From contig NZ_DASUCC010000034.1 in the NCBI RefSeq assembly GCF_035762905.1, positions 1 through 64,000 on the forward strand: a DNA stretch of 64,000 bases, written 5' to 3'. The notes under the pieces were generated by a model. That model worked only from the letters and a program-made list of their open reading frames with translations. It had not been told where the DNA came from and searched no databases. Position 1 is the first letter of the stretch. Each line of letters opens with the position of its first letter. This DNA is from DASYTH01 sp035762905 (GTDB lineage: Bacteria > Actinomycetota > Actinomycetes > Mycobacteriales > Pseudonocardiaceae). Shown here piece by piece: positions 45,321 through 54,245 of the stretch. The translations under genes were made by a program, and so were the position numbers.

Positions 45321-46559
45321 CTACCGGTAGCGCGTGGTGCTACGCCGGGCGGCTTCGATCTCGGCATTGCCGAACAGGCGCCACACGCACACCGTGAGGA
45401 TGCCGAGGATGGCGGGGCTGAGCCAGAACGGGGCGGTGAGGCCGAAGGAGCGGGCGACAAGGCCGCCGAGGGCGGCGCCGGCGAGCAGGCCGGCGTTGGT
45501 GAGCAGGCGGTAGGCGCTGTGCACCCGGCCGAGCATGTCGGCCGGAGCGAGGGATTGGCGCAGGCTGGCTCCGATGGTGGAGAAGGTGAGCAGTTCGACG
45601 CCGAGCAGCCCCATCATGATCATGACCAGCGCGGGGGAGGTGGTGACCGCCAGCAGCGGCCCGGCCAGCGTCTCGATCACCAGGCCGGCGCGCAGCACGG
45701 TGCCGGTCCCGACCAGGGCGACCAGGCGGGCGGTGACCAGGCTGCCGGCGATCCCGCCGACCGCGGCGGCGGTGAGCAGCAGACCGTAACCGACCGGACC
45801 GAGGCCGAGGCGTTGCTGGGCGATGAGCACCAGCAGGGACAGCACCGCGCCGAGCATCAGGTTGGACACCGCGACCGTCACCGCGAAACCGCGCAGCAAC
45901 CGGTGCCGCAGCAGCCAGCGCAGACCGTCGGCGATCGCCGCCCGCAGCGACACCCGGGGACGCTCCGGCGCCACCCGCACCGGCGAGAGCAGCAGCGACA
46001 ACGCCGTGACCGCCGCGAACAGCAGCGCGTCCAGCGCGAACGGCAGCCAGGCGGCCAGCGCGAACAGCAGCCCGCCGAGGGGCGGACCGGCCAGCGACTC
46101 ACCCAGCGTCCGGCTGGCCAGCATCCGGCCGTTGGCCCGCTCCAGCGACAGCGAGCCGTCCCGCACGGTCGCCGGCAGCATCGCCATCGACGCGTTGTCG
46201 TACAACACGCCCGCGCAGCCGACCAGCATGAAGATCACGTACAGCAGCGGCAGGCCGGGCTGCCCGACCGCGACCGCAGCGGCCAGCGCTGCCAGGCCGG
46301 CCAGCCGGATCACGCCGGAGGCGGTCATCAGCAGCCGGCGGTCCATCCGATCGGACAGCGCCCCGGTGGGCAACGCCAACACCACCCAGGGCAGCTGCTC
46401 GGCCATCATCAGCCCGGCGATCCGCACCGGATCGCTGGTCAGCGCCGCGGCCAGCAGCGGCCCGGCCACCGCGGTCACCCCGGTGCCCACGCCGGCCACC
46501 GTGCCAGCGGCCCACAGCCGACCGAACTCACCGGATGGTTCGCTCGCGAGCTTGCTCAC
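45321..46559 (-). CDS. major facilitator superfamily transporter
   Basis: 412 aa with 12 predicted helices in two halves. Between helices 2 and 3 the MFS motif reads GALSDRMDRRLLM. It is of the EntS-like (MFS_3) type, which often exports siderophores or drugs. No biosynthesis cluster is near to suggest a substrate. Its stop lies 6 bp from that of the convergent aftA-like gene. Confidence 0.88.
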   Translation of the reverse strand: MSKLASEPSGEFGRLWAAGTVAGVGTGVTAVAGPLLAAALTSDPVRIAGLMMAEQLPWVVLALPTGALSDRMDRRLLMTASGVIRLAGLAALAAAVAVGQPGLPLLYVIFMLVGCAGVLYDNASMAMLPATVRDGSLSLERANGRMLASRTLGESLAGPPLGGLLFALAAWLPFALDALLFAAVTALSLLLSPVRVAPERPRVSLRAAIADGLRWLLRHRLLRGFAVTVAVSNLMLGAVLSLLVLIAQQRLGLGPVGYGLLLTAAAVGGIAGSLVTARLVALVGTGTVLRAGLVIETLAGPLLAVTTSPALVMIMMGLLGVELLTFSTIGASLRQSLAPADMLGRVHSAYRLLTNAGLLAGAALGGLVARSFGLTAPFWLSPAILGILTVCVWRLFGNAEIEAARRSTTRYR

Positions 46560-46647
46560 GACCGCCCAGACGTGCCGGCCGGCCCGCCGGTTGTGAAAGG
46601 TGATGTTCGCCGCCCGCCGGCCGGCCGGCTCGATTACGGTCTAGGCC

Positions 46648-47646
46648 GTGTCCCGACGCAAGAGCCGGTTAGCCACGCTGGTGGTGGTGCTGACCCTGGC
46701 CGTGACCGGGTGCGGCGCCGAGGTGGACCTGGCCAAGACCACCTCCACCCGGACCACCGTGCCGGCCGCCCGCGGGATCGGATCGCCGAGCACCTCCACC
46801 GCGCCGAAGACCAACGACTCCGCGTTCGCCGCCGACAAGCTGCGCAAGCTCGACCCGTGTGCCCTGCTGAGCAACGAGGTGCTGTCCACCGTCGGCACGC
46901 CGGACGAGAGCGACTCCGCCGACTTCTCGCAGTGCTCGAACTACATGAAGGACAAGGACGGCCGGGAGCTGAACATCTCGCTGGAGATCGGTGAGGGGCT
47001 GATCGAGGATCCGGCCAAGGCGGGTGAGGACATCGGCGGCCTGCCGGGGTTCGAGAAGGAGCTGAACGACCGCACCGCGTGCTTCCTGACCGTGGTCACC
47101 GAGACCTCGCCGAACCGGGGGATCCGGATCCAGGTCGGTGGACAGGCCGGCGCCGGGCTGTGCGATGCCGGCCGGACCGTGCTGACGGCGGTGATCGACC
47201 GGATCCGCCGGGACCCGCCGCAGGCCCGCCCGGTCAAGGGATCGCTGCGCGAGCTGGACCCGTGCGGGCTGCTGACCGAGCAGGAGCTGACCCCGGCCCT
47301 CGGCGAGGGCGCCGGCGCCACGGCCACCAGCCTGCACTGGTGCACCTGGACCGAGGACGGTGCGGACGTCTGGCTGTGGCTGCGGGACGGCGTCGACCCG
47401 GTCACCGTGGCCGAACCGGAGAAGACCCGGAAGGTGGAGGTCGCCGGGATCAGCGCCGTCCAGGAGCTCGAGGAGGGCGACACGCCCAGCTGTGAGGTGT
47501 CCTGGGCGCACCTGAAGCTCGAGGACACCTTCGCCGAGGTGGTCGCGGTGTCGTTCCGCCGCTACGAGCCCAAGCCGGACGAGGACACCTGCGCCAAGGC
47601 CCAGGCGGTGGCGAAGGCTCTCGTCCCGAAGCTACCCAGGGGTTAG
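46648..47646 (+). CDS. Cys-rich lipoprotein (DUF3558-like), first of four paralogues
   Basis: 332 aa. Signal peptide and lipobox VTGC (Cys22). A Thr/Ser/Pro linker is followed by two related domains, each opening with a LDPCALL/LDPCGLL segment (about 70 and 206) and holding several Cys. Ends in AKALVPKLPRG. DUF3558 lipoproteins are common in mycolata; function unknown. Related copies lie at 50039, 51024 and 51345. Confidence 0.82.
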   Translation: MSRRKSRLATLVVVLTLAVTGCGAEVDLAKTTSTRTTVPAARGIGSPSTSTAPKTNDSAFAADKLRKLDPCALLSNEVLSTVGTPDESDSADFSQCSNYMKDKDGRELNISLEIGEGLIEDPAKAGEDIGGLPGFEKELNDRTACFLTVVTETSPNRGIRIQVGGQAGAGLCDAGRTVLTAVIDRIRRDPPQARPVKGSLRELDPCGLLTEQELTPALGEGAGATATSLHWCTWTEDGADVWLWLRDGVDPVTVAEPEKTRKVEVAGISAVQELEEGDTPSCEVSWAHLKLEDTFAEVVAVSFRRYEPKPDEDTCAKAQAVAKALVPKLPRG

Positions 47647-47683
47647 GGTCCCGGTGGATCGACGTTGATCTCGGGAGGCCGGC

Positions 47684-48685
47684 ATGAAGAAGATCATCAA
47701 TGACCCGTCGACCGTGGTGGTCGAGTCGCTGCGGGGCATGGCGGTGGCCCACGCGGACCTGATCCGGGTGGTGGAGGAGCCGGCCCTGGTGGTGCGGGCC
47801 GACGCGCCGGTCGCCGGCAAGGTGGCGATCGTGTCCGGCGGCGGGTCCGGCCACGAGCCGCTGCACGGCGGGTTCGTCGGCCGGGGGATGCTCGACGCGG
47901 CCTGCCCGGGCGCGGTGTTCACCTCCCCGACGCCGGATCAGGTGCAGGCGGCGATCGAGCAGGTCGACGGTGCTGCCGGGGTGCTGCTCGTGGTCAAGAA
48001 CTACACCGGCGACGTGCTGAACTTCGAGACCGCCGCCGAGTTGGCCGCGGCCGACGAGATCGAGGTGCGCACGGTGGTGATCGACGACGACGTCGCGGTG
48101 AAGGACTCGCTCTACACCGCGGGCCGGCGCGGCGTCGGCGGCACCGTGCTGCTGGAGAAGATCGCCGGTGCGGCCGCCGAGCGCGGCTCCGATCTGGACA
48201 CCGTCGAGCGGGTGGCGAGCAAGGTGATCGCCGGCGTCCGGTCGATGGGCATGGCGCTGGCCGCCCCGACCGTGCCGCACGTCGGTGAGCCCAGCTTCGA
48301 CCTCGACGACGGCGAGATGGAGGTCGGCATCGGCATCCACGGCGAGCCCGGCCGGGCGCGGATGCCGCTGGAGGGCGCGGACGCCATCGTGGAACGGCTG
48401 GTCGAGGCCGTGGTGACCGACCTGCCGTACCAGAGCGGCGACCGGGTGCTGCTGTTCACCAACTCGATGGGCGGCACCCCGCTGATCGAGCTGTACCTGG
48501 CGCACGGCATCGCCGAGCGGCTGCTGGCCGATCGCGGGATCGTGGTGCAGCGGCGCCTGGTCGGCCCGTTCATCACCAGCCTTGAGATGCAGGGAATGAG
48601 CCTCACGCTGCTGAAGCTCGACGACGAGCTGCTCGAGCTGTGGGACGCCCCGGTGCACACGCCTGCGCTGCGCTGGGGCGGGTGA
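47684..48685 (+). CDS. dhaK: dihydroxyacetone kinase subunit DhaK
   Basis: 333 aa. It binds dihydroxyacetone covalently through a histidine and hands it to DhaL. The family start reads MKKIINDPSTVV, followed by VSGGGSGHEPLHGGFVGRGM, the KNYTGDVLNF loop and GIGIHGEPG, which holds the substrate His. GGGAGG precedes the ATG. First of dhaKLM, with 6 bp to dhaL. Confidence 0.96.
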   Translation: MKKIINDPSTVVVESLRGMAVAHADLIRVVEEPALVVRADAPVAGKVAIVSGGGSGHEPLHGGFVGRGMLDAACPGAVFTSPTPDQVQAAIEQVDGAAGVLLVVKNYTGDVLNFETAAELAAADEIEVRTVVIDDDVAVKDSLYTAGRRGVGGTVLLEKIAGAAAERGSDLDTVERVASKVIAGVRSMGMALAAPTVPHVGEPSFDLDDGEMEVGIGIHGEPGRARMPLEGADAIVERLVEAVVTDLPYQSGDRVLLFTNSMGGTPLIELYLAHGIAERLLADRGIVVQRRLVGPFITSLEMQGMSLTLLKLDDELLELWDAPVHTPALRWGG

Positions 48686-48691
48686 GCGCCG

Positions 48692-49321
48692 GTGGGCTGC
48701 ACCGCGGAGCGGGTGGCCGCGGCCGTGCGGGCCGCGGCCGCGGTGATCGCCGAGCACCGCGACGAGCTGGTCCAGCTGGACCGCGCGATCGGCGACGGTG
48801 ACCACGGCGAGAACATGCGGCGCGGCTTCGACGCCGTGCTGTCCAAACTGGACGGATCCACTCCGGACACGCCGGGCGCGGTGCTCAAGCTGGTGGCCAC
48901 CACGCTGATCTCCACGGTCGGCGGGGCGGCCGGACCGCTCTACGGCACCGCGTTCCTGCGCGCCGCCACGTCGGCCGGCACGGCCGCCGAGCTGGACCCG
49001 GCCGCGGTCGCCGGTGCCCTGCGGGCGGCGCTGAACGGCGTGGTGGCCAGGGGCAAGGCGGAGCTCGGCGACAAGACCATGGTGGACGCGCTCGAACCGG
49101 CGGTGCGCGCGGCCGAGCAGGCCGGCTCCGACGTGGCCGCGCTGCTGGACGCGGCGGCCACCGCGGCGGCGGCCGGCGCCGAGTCGACCGTGCCGCTGGT
49201 GGCCCGCAAGGGCCGGGCGTCCTACCTCGGCGAGCGCAGCGCCGGCCACCTGGACCCGGGCGCCCGGTCGACCGCGCTGCTGCTGCGCGCGCTGGCCGAC
49301 GCGGCGGGCGGCGGGCGGTGA
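48692..49321 (+). CDS. dhaL: dihydroxyacetone kinase subunit DhaL
   Basis: 209 aa all-helical ADP-binding subunit. Metal/nucleotide ligands are in DRAIGDGDHGENMRRG, and GGAAGPLYGTAF and LGDKTMVDAL are the other signatures. In PTS-dependent kinases the bound ADP is rephosphorylated by DhaM, encoded next. The stop overlaps the dhaM start. Confidence 0.96.
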   Translation: MGCTAERVAAAVRAAAAVIAEHRDELVQLDRAIGDGDHGENMRRGFDAVLSKLDGSTPDTPGAVLKLVATTLISTVGGAAGPLYGTAFLRAATSAGTAAELDPAAVAGALRAALNGVVARGKAELGDKTMVDALEPAVRAAEQAGSDVAALLDAAATAAAAGAESTVPLVARKGRASYLGERSAGHLDPGARSTALLLRALADAAGGGR

Positions 49322-49980
49322 CCGCCCGGGTCGGGCTGGTCCTGGTCTCGCACAGCGCCAGCCTGGCCGCCGGCGTGGCCGAACTGGCCGGGCAGATGGC
49401 GCCGGACGTGCCGCTGCACCCGGCCGGCGGCCTGCCGGACGCAACCCTGGGCACCGACTTCGATGCAGTGTCCGCCGCGCTGGCCGCCGCCGACACCGGG
49501 GCCGGCGTGGTGCTGCTCTACGACCTCGGCAGCGCCCGGATGGTCGCCGACCTGGCGGTGGAGGCGCTGGCCGAGCCGGACCGGGCCCTGGTGGTGGACG
49601 CGCCGCTGGTCGAGGGCGCGGTCGCGGCGGCGGTCGCCGCGCAGGGCGGCGCGGACCTGGCCGGCGTGGCCGCGGCCGCGGTGCGCGGCCCGGCCACCGA
49701 TGCCGCCGCCGACCCGGCAGACGCCGTGGAAATCCCGCTCACCAACGAGATCGGCCTGCACGCCCGGCCGGCCGCGCTGCTCGCCCGGGCCGTGGCCGAG
49801 CTGGACGCGGCGGTGACCGTCGCGTTCGGTGACAAGCAGGCCGACGCCCGCAGCGTGCTCGCCCTGATGGCGCTCGGCGCCCGCGGCGGCGACGTGGTGC
49901 GCGTCTCGGCCACCGGCCCGCAGGCCGATCAGGCCGTGCGCGCCGTGCGTGAGCTGGCCGAACGCGGTTTCGAGGGGTAG
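49318..49980 (+). CDS. dhaM: PTS-dependent phosphotransferase DhaM (EIIA-Man plus HPr domains)
   Basis: 220 aa. Domain 1 (about 1-125) is EIIA-Man-like with the phosphorylated His in LVSHSASLA. Domain 2 (about 135-220) is HPr-like with His in NEIGLHARPAALLARA. It lacks the EI-type third domain of E. coli DhaM, so a general Enzyme I must supply the phosphate. GTG start overlaps the dhaL stop. Confidence 0.94.
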   Translation: MTARVGLVLVSHSASLAAGVAELAGQMAPDVPLHPAGGLPDATLGTDFDAVSAALAAADTGAGVVLLYDLGSARMVADLAVEALAEPDRALVVDAPLVEGAVAAAVAAQGGADLAGVAAAAVRGPATDAAADPADAVEIPLTNEIGLHARPAALLARAVAELDAAVTVAFGDKQADARSVLALMALGARGGDVVRVSATGPQADQAVRAVRELAERGFEG

Positions 49981-50038
49981 TCGACGAACCGGTTCCGGTG
50001 TGGCATTCTCTGCGGTCCGACCGTCTCTGGGGGTGCCC

Positions 50039-51013
50039 GTGATCCGACTGCTGGCCGCCTGCGCGCTGTTGCTCTGCGTGACCGGCTGCGGCACGGCCCT
50101 GCCCGGCACCGCCGTGCCGAACGAGACGGCGGCCGAAGAGGCGGCCGAGCCGCTCACCGCCAAGGCCGCGCTCGGCGACTTCGCCACCATCGACTACTGC
50201 AGCCTGACCGACGCCAACGCCGTGCCACAGCGGCTCGGCTCGGTCGCGGTGCTGCCGCGCGGCGCCTACGACGAGTGCCGGCTGTCGGTGCAGAAGGACG
50301 GTGTCGACACCGAGGTGCGGCTGGGCAGCCTCCAGGAGGAGGACCACCTCACCAACTCGGAGTACACGCTCGACGGGCGGGTGCTGCCCCGCGGCCTGCG
50401 GGTCTACCGCGGGACCGAGACCGGAGGCAAGGTCCTCCGGTGCGTGCTGTACCTGCGCTTCGCCGACCGGATCCTGCTCACCATCGACACCTGGACCCGT
50501 GAACCGGGCGGGGACAGGTGCGCGGTCGCGGACGCGGTGCTCGCCATCGCGGTGGACCGGGCGGCGGCGAAGCGGGTGCGGCACCACGACGTCGGCGCCC
50601 GGACGCTGTTCCGGACCGACGCCTGCGACATGTTGTCGGTCGAGGTGGTCCGCGCCCGGACCGGCCTGCCCGATCTGCTGGCGTCGCGGAGCCTGACCCG
50701 GCACGTCTGCCGGTGGTACCACGCGTACCCGGGGGACGTCGCGGTCGACCTGTACCTCGGACCGGCCGAGTCGACCTGGACCGGGGACACCGTTGAGGAG
50801 ACCCTGGCCGGTCACCGCACCCTGGTCACCGCGTCCTTCGTCGGGCGGGACGGCGTCGCGGTGTGCGCGGTGGAGACCAGCATCGTCGCGGTGCCCCGGC
50901 CGGCGGTGAACGAGTCGGCGGTGCTCTGGGTCGAGCTGCCCAGACCGGCCACCGACGCCTGCCGGCCGGCCCGGGAACTGGCGAGCGAAGTGTGGGCCAA
51001 ACTGCCGTGGTGA
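50039..51013 (+). CDS. Cys-containing lipoprotein, paralogue 2
   Basis: 324 aa from the GTG at 50039. Signal peptide with lipobox VTGC (Cys17), then an Ala/Glu linker and a repeated domain opening DYCSLTDANA. The second half is headed by TDACDMLSVEVV. Ends AREL-ASEVWAKLPW. Function unknown. It is clearly related to the truncated copy immediately downstream, which retains its first 80 and last 16 residues. Confidence 0.8.
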   Translation: MIRLLAACALLLCVTGCGTALPGTAVPNETAAEEAAEPLTAKAALGDFATIDYCSLTDANAVPQRLGSVAVLPRGAYDECRLSVQKDGVDTEVRLGSLQEEDHLTNSEYTLDGRVLPRGLRVYRGTETGGKVLRCVLYLRFADRILLTIDTWTREPGGDRCAVADAVLAIAVDRAAAKRVRHHDVGARTLFRTDACDMLSVEVVRARTGLPDLLASRSLTRHVCRWYHAYPGDVAVDLYLGPAESTWTGDTVEETLAGHRTLVTASFVGRDGVAVCAVETSIVAVPRPAVNESAVLWVELPRPATDACRPARELASEVWAKLPW

Positions 51014-51023
51014 CGTTCTGGGG

Positions 51024-51335
51024 GTGCACACGATCCGGTTGTTGTCCGTCGCCTGCGCGCTGCTCGTCCTGGCCGGCTGCGCGAAACCGGTGGCCGGCAC
51101 GGCCGGGCCCGACGAGCGGGCGGCCACCCCACTGACCGCGCAGGCGGTGTTCGGCGACTACCGGACCGTCGACTACTGCAGCCTGGTGGACCGGGCGGCG
51201 CTGCCGGACGGCATCGTCGGGGACAGCGCGGCGCCGGTGAACTCGTTCGACAACTGCGAGTTCCTGCGGCCCGGCGCGGGAACTCGCCGCGGAAGTCTGG
51301 GCGAAGCTGCCCTGGTGACCATGCGGACATGGTGA
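51024..51335 (+). pseudogene. deleted and frameshifted remnant of a lipoprotein paralogue
   Basis: 103 codons. A signal peptide with lipobox LAGC and a segment DYRTVDYCSLVDR align with the start of the preceding lipoprotein. After about 80 codons the frame runs into unrelated residues. In another frame the same DNA (about 51270-51318) reads GPARELAAEVWAKLPW and stop, the tail of the preceding gene. So the middle, roughly 220 codons, has been lost with a frame change. The open frame still ends at 51335, inside the hairpin ahead of the next gene. Confidence 0.75.
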
Positions 51336-51349
51336 GATGTCCGCATGGT
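51318..51349 (+). promoter_or_regulatory. perfect 13-bp hairpin covering the start of the next lipoprotein gene
   Basis: ACCATGCGGACAT (51318-51330) and ATGTCCGCATGGT (51337-51349) pair perfectly. The 6-nt loop GGTGAG looks like the ribosome binding site and the ATG at 51345 lies in the second arm. The remnant frame's stop falls in the loop, so ribosomes reading it would open the hairpin. Confidence 0.65.
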
Positions 51350-52364
51350 TGGTGGATTGCGCCGGCTGACCGGTGCGCTCGCGGTGCTGCTGCTGGTTTC
51401 CGGCTGTGCCACGGCAATCAGCGGCTCGCCGAGACCGGCGCCGGATGCCGGCAAGACCGGCCGATCCACGCCGGCCAGCGCGCGCCCGGCCACGGACACC
51501 GCGGCCGGCCTGCTCGGCGAGCTGACCACGATCGATCCGTGCAGCCTCACCGACACCAAGGACCTGTCCTCGTTCGGCACGGTCGAGGTGGGCGAGCCGG
51601 ACTCGCTCGACGACTGTCTGATCGAGATCAAGACCTCGGCGCCGGTGCCGGTGGCGCTGTACGTGGGTGGTCTGGACCGCTCCGAATCCTGGCCGGAAAT
51701 CAACGTCAAGCGCGGCCGGGACCTGGCGAACGGGCTCAAGGTCGTCGAGTACGACACGGATGACACGTACTGCAACCATCTTGTGGTCTTCCCCGACGGG
51801 ATCACGTTGTCGGTCAACGCTTCGATCTACGAGGGCACCGAGCGCAGGCTGTGCGACATCGTGACGTCCGCGGTGGACACCGCGGTCGAGGCGATCAAGG
51901 ACGGCGACGTGCGGCACCGCGACTACGCCCGCAACTCGCTCGGCCGGATCGACCCGTGCGAGCTGGTGCCGGATGCCGCGGTGGCCGCGGTTCCCGGCCT
52001 TGGCACCTCCGTGCGCCCCAAGGACTACCCGGCCGAGCACGGCTGCGCCTGGACCGCCGCGGACAACTCGGTGCGGCTGCGGGTGATGTTCATCGCCGGG
52101 CAGCCGCCCAAGCCGACCGGTGAGGGAGCCGGCGAGAGCCAGGTCGCCGGGCGCGCCTCGGTGCTCAGCCCCACGCCGGAGGCGGGCGCGTACGTGTTCT
52201 GCGGGCAGCAGACCGGGCACATCGCGTTCCGGGCCGAGGGGCAGTCCGGTCTGGTCGAGATCGCCGCGGTGTTCGTGCGCATGAAGGAGGGCCAGATCGA
52301 CGCGGCCTGCAAGGCGGCGACCGACGTGGCCACCCTGGTGTGGCCGAAGCTGCCGCGCACGTGA
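51345..52364 (+). CDS. Cys-containing lipoprotein, paralogue 4
   Basis: 339 aa. Lipobox VSGC (Cys21), a Pro/Ala/Thr linker and two domains opening with TIDPCSLTD and RIDPCELVPDAAV. The pattern matches the DUF3558-like copies upstream. Ends LVWPKLPRT. Function unknown. The start codon sits in a hairpin. Confidence 0.82.
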   Translation: MVGGLRRLTGALAVLLLVSGCATAISGSPRPAPDAGKTGRSTPASARPATDTAAGLLGELTTIDPCSLTDTKDLSSFGTVEVGEPDSLDDCLIEIKTSAPVPVALYVGGLDRSESWPEINVKRGRDLANGLKVVEYDTDDTYCNHLVVFPDGITLSVNASIYEGTERRLCDIVTSAVDTAVEAIKDGDVRHRDYARNSLGRIDPCELVPDAAVAAVPGLGTSVRPKDYPAEHGCAWTAADNSVRLRVMFIAGQPPKPTGEGAGESQVAGRASVLSPTPEAGAYVFCGQQTGHIAFRAEGQSGLVEIAAVFVRMKEGQIDAACKAATDVATLVWPKLPRT

Positions 52365-52380
52365 CGTGAGCCACGAGGGT

Positions 52381-52404
52381 CCTGCCGGTCAAGTTACCGG
52401 CAGG
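52381..52404 (+). terminator. hairpin after the lipoprotein genes, overlapping operator B
   Basis: Perfect arms CCTGCCGG (52381-52388) and CCGGCAGG (52397-52404) with an 8-nt loop, 16 bp after the stop of paralogue 4. No U-tract. The second arm is shared with the palindromic operator ahead of the dehydrogenase. Confidence 0.55.
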
Positions 52405-52408
52405 TAGC
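52393..52408. promoter_or_regulatory. palindromic operator ahead of the 3-hydroxyacyl-CoA dehydrogenase (site B)
   Basis: GTTACCGGCAGGTAGC, 39 nt before the GTG at 52448. Matches the other sites at the GTTAC start, the central G-C and the GTA near the end. Its overlap with a terminator-like hairpin weakens the call. Confidence 0.45.
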
Positions 52409-52447
52409 ATCCGAACCACCCGCACTGCCGGGACATCGGAGGTTGCC

Positions 52448-54235
52448 GTGGCGCGCGAGTTCAACACCGTCGGGGTCGTCGGCCTCGGCACGATGGGGGC
52501 CGGTATCGCCGAGGTCCTGGCTCGGGCCGGAATCGCGGTGATCGGGGTCGAGCTGGACGCCGAGGGCCTGGCCCGCGGTCGCGGCCACATCGAGCACTCC
52601 ACGTCCCGGGCGGTCGCGCACGGCAAGCTCGACGAGTCGGGCCGGACCGAGCTGCTCGACCGGATCAGCTACACCACCTCGCTGTCCGATCTGACCGAAG
52701 TGGACCTGGTCGTCGAGGCCATTCCCGAGCAGCTGGAACGCAAGGCCGCGGTGTTCCAGGAACTTGAGCAGATCTGCCGGCCGGATGTGATCCTCGCCTC
52801 GAACACGTCCTCGCTGTCGGTCACCGAGATCGGTGTCCACACCGGACGGCCGGGCAAGGTGGTCGGGGTGCACTTCTTCAACCCGGCGCCGGTGCTCAAG
52901 CTGGTCGAGGTGGTCCGCACCGTGGTCACCGAGCCGGACGTGATCTTCGACGTGGTGGACCTGCTGCACCGGCTGGGCAAGGAGCCGGTGGTGATCGGTG
53001 ACCGGGCCGGGTTCATCGCCAACGCTCTGCTGTTCGGCTACCTCAACCACGCGGCATCGATGTACGAGGCGCGCTACGCGACCCGGGAGGACCTGGACGC
53101 GGCCATGCGCCACGGCTGCGGCTACCCGATGGGCCCGCTGGCCCTGCTCGACCTGATCGGCCTCGACACCGCCTACGAGATCCTCGAGACGATGTACCGC
53201 CAGTCCCGCAACCGGTTGCACGCGCCGGCGCCGATCCTCAAGCAGATGATCACCGCCGGGCTGCTCGGCCGGAAGAGCGGGCGCGGCTTCTACAGCTACG
53301 ACGCCCCGGACTCGCCGACCGTGGTGCCCGACGCCGAGACCCCGCGCCCGGCGACGGAGTCGGCGGCCGGCGGGCGCGAGGTGCAGCGGGTCGGCGTGGT
53401 CGGCACCGGCACGATGGCCACCGGCATCGTCGAGGTGTTCGCCAAGCGCGGGATGGACGTGGTGCTGCGTGCCCGCAGCGCGGACAAGGCGGACGCGGCG
53501 ATCGCCGTGGTGCGCAAGTCGCTGGACCGGCAGGTGGCCAAGGGCCGGCTGGCCGAGGCGGACCGGGACGCGGTGCTCGGCCGGATCGGCCGGGCGGTCG
53601 AGTTCGAAGAGTTGGCCGACTGCGACCTGGTGATCGAGGCGGTCGCCGAGGACCTGGCGATCAAGCAGGCGGTGTTCGGCGCGCTGGACGAGGTGGTCAA
53701 GCCGGGCGCGATCCTGGCCACCACGACCTCGTCGCTGCCGGTGATCGCCTGCGCCGCGGCCACCACCCGGCCGGCGGACGTGATCGGCCTGCACTTCTTC
53801 AACCCGGCGCCGGTGATGAAGCTGGTCGAGGTGGTGCGCACGATCTCGACCGCCGACGACGTGGTGGCCAGCGCGGACGCGATCTGCCGCAAGGTCGGCA
53901 AGCACCCGGTGCACTGCGGCGACCGGGCCGGGTTCATCGTCAACGCGCTGCTGTTCCCGTACCTCAACGACGCGGTCAAGATGCTCGAGGCGCACTACGC
54001 CGAGGCCGACGACATCGACGTCGCCATGAAGGTGGGCTGCGGCCTGCCGATGGGCCCGTTCGAGCTGCTCGACGTGGTCGGGCTGGACGTGTCGCTGGCC
54101 ATCGAGCGCACCCTGTTCAACGAGTACCGCGACCCCGGCCTTGCGCCGGCCCCGCTGCTGGAGCACCTGGTCACCGCCGGCCGGCTGGGCCGCAAGACCG
54201 GCAAGGGCTTCCGGGACTACGGCCGGTCCGCCTGA
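52448..54235 (+). CDS. fused double-domain 3-hydroxybutyryl/3-hydroxyacyl-CoA dehydrogenase
   Basis: 595 aa with two complete dehydrogenase units (about 7-290 and 315-595). Each has an NAD site (VGVVGLGTMGAG and VGVVGTGTMATG), the HFFNPAP active-site histidine segment and a C-terminal helical domain ending near LGRKSGRGF or LGRKTGKGF. The first has ASNTSS, the second ATTTSS. It likely oxidises or reduces 3-hydroxybutyryl-CoA, which in the EMC route leads to the Ccr substrate crotonyl-CoA. Such fusions are common in actinobacteria. Confidence 0.92.
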   Translation: MAREFNTVGVVGLGTMGAGIAEVLARAGIAVIGVELDAEGLARGRGHIEHSTSRAVAHGKLDESGRTELLDRISYTTSLSDLTEVDLVVEAIPEQLERKAAVFQELEQICRPDVILASNTSSLSVTEIGVHTGRPGKVVGVHFFNPAPVLKLVEVVRTVVTEPDVIFDVVDLLHRLGKEPVVIGDRAGFIANALLFGYLNHAASMYEARYATREDLDAAMRHGCGYPMGPLALLDLIGLDTAYEILETMYRQSRNRLHAPAPILKQMITAGLLGRKSGRGFYSYDAPDSPTVVPDAETPRPATESAAGGREVQRVGVVGTGTMATGIVEVFAKRGMDVVLRARSADKADAAIAVVRKSLDRQVAKGRLAEADRDAVLGRIGRAVEFEELADCDLVIEAVAEDLAIKQAVFGALDEVVKPGAILATTTSSLPVIACAAATTRPADVIGLHFFNPAPVMKLVEVVRTISTADDVVASADAICRKVGKHPVHCGDRAGFIVNALLFPYLNDAVKMLEAHYAEADDIDVAMKVGCGLPMGPFELLDVVGLDVSLAIERTLFNEYRDPGLAPAPLLEHLVTAGRLGRKTGKGFRDYGRSA

Positions 54236-54245
54236 CCCGCCCGGC

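Noticed and set aside
45320..45331. Perfect palindrome GCTACCGGTAGC between the aftA-like and MFS genes
   Set aside because: It includes the MFS stop codon, lies between convergent 3' ends and is shorter than the EMC operator, so it is not likely a binding site.
44421..46994. 857-codon plus-strand frame across aftA, the MFS gene and the first lipoprotein
   Set aside because: Pure shadow of three real genes with Arg/Gly/Gln-biased nonsense composition.
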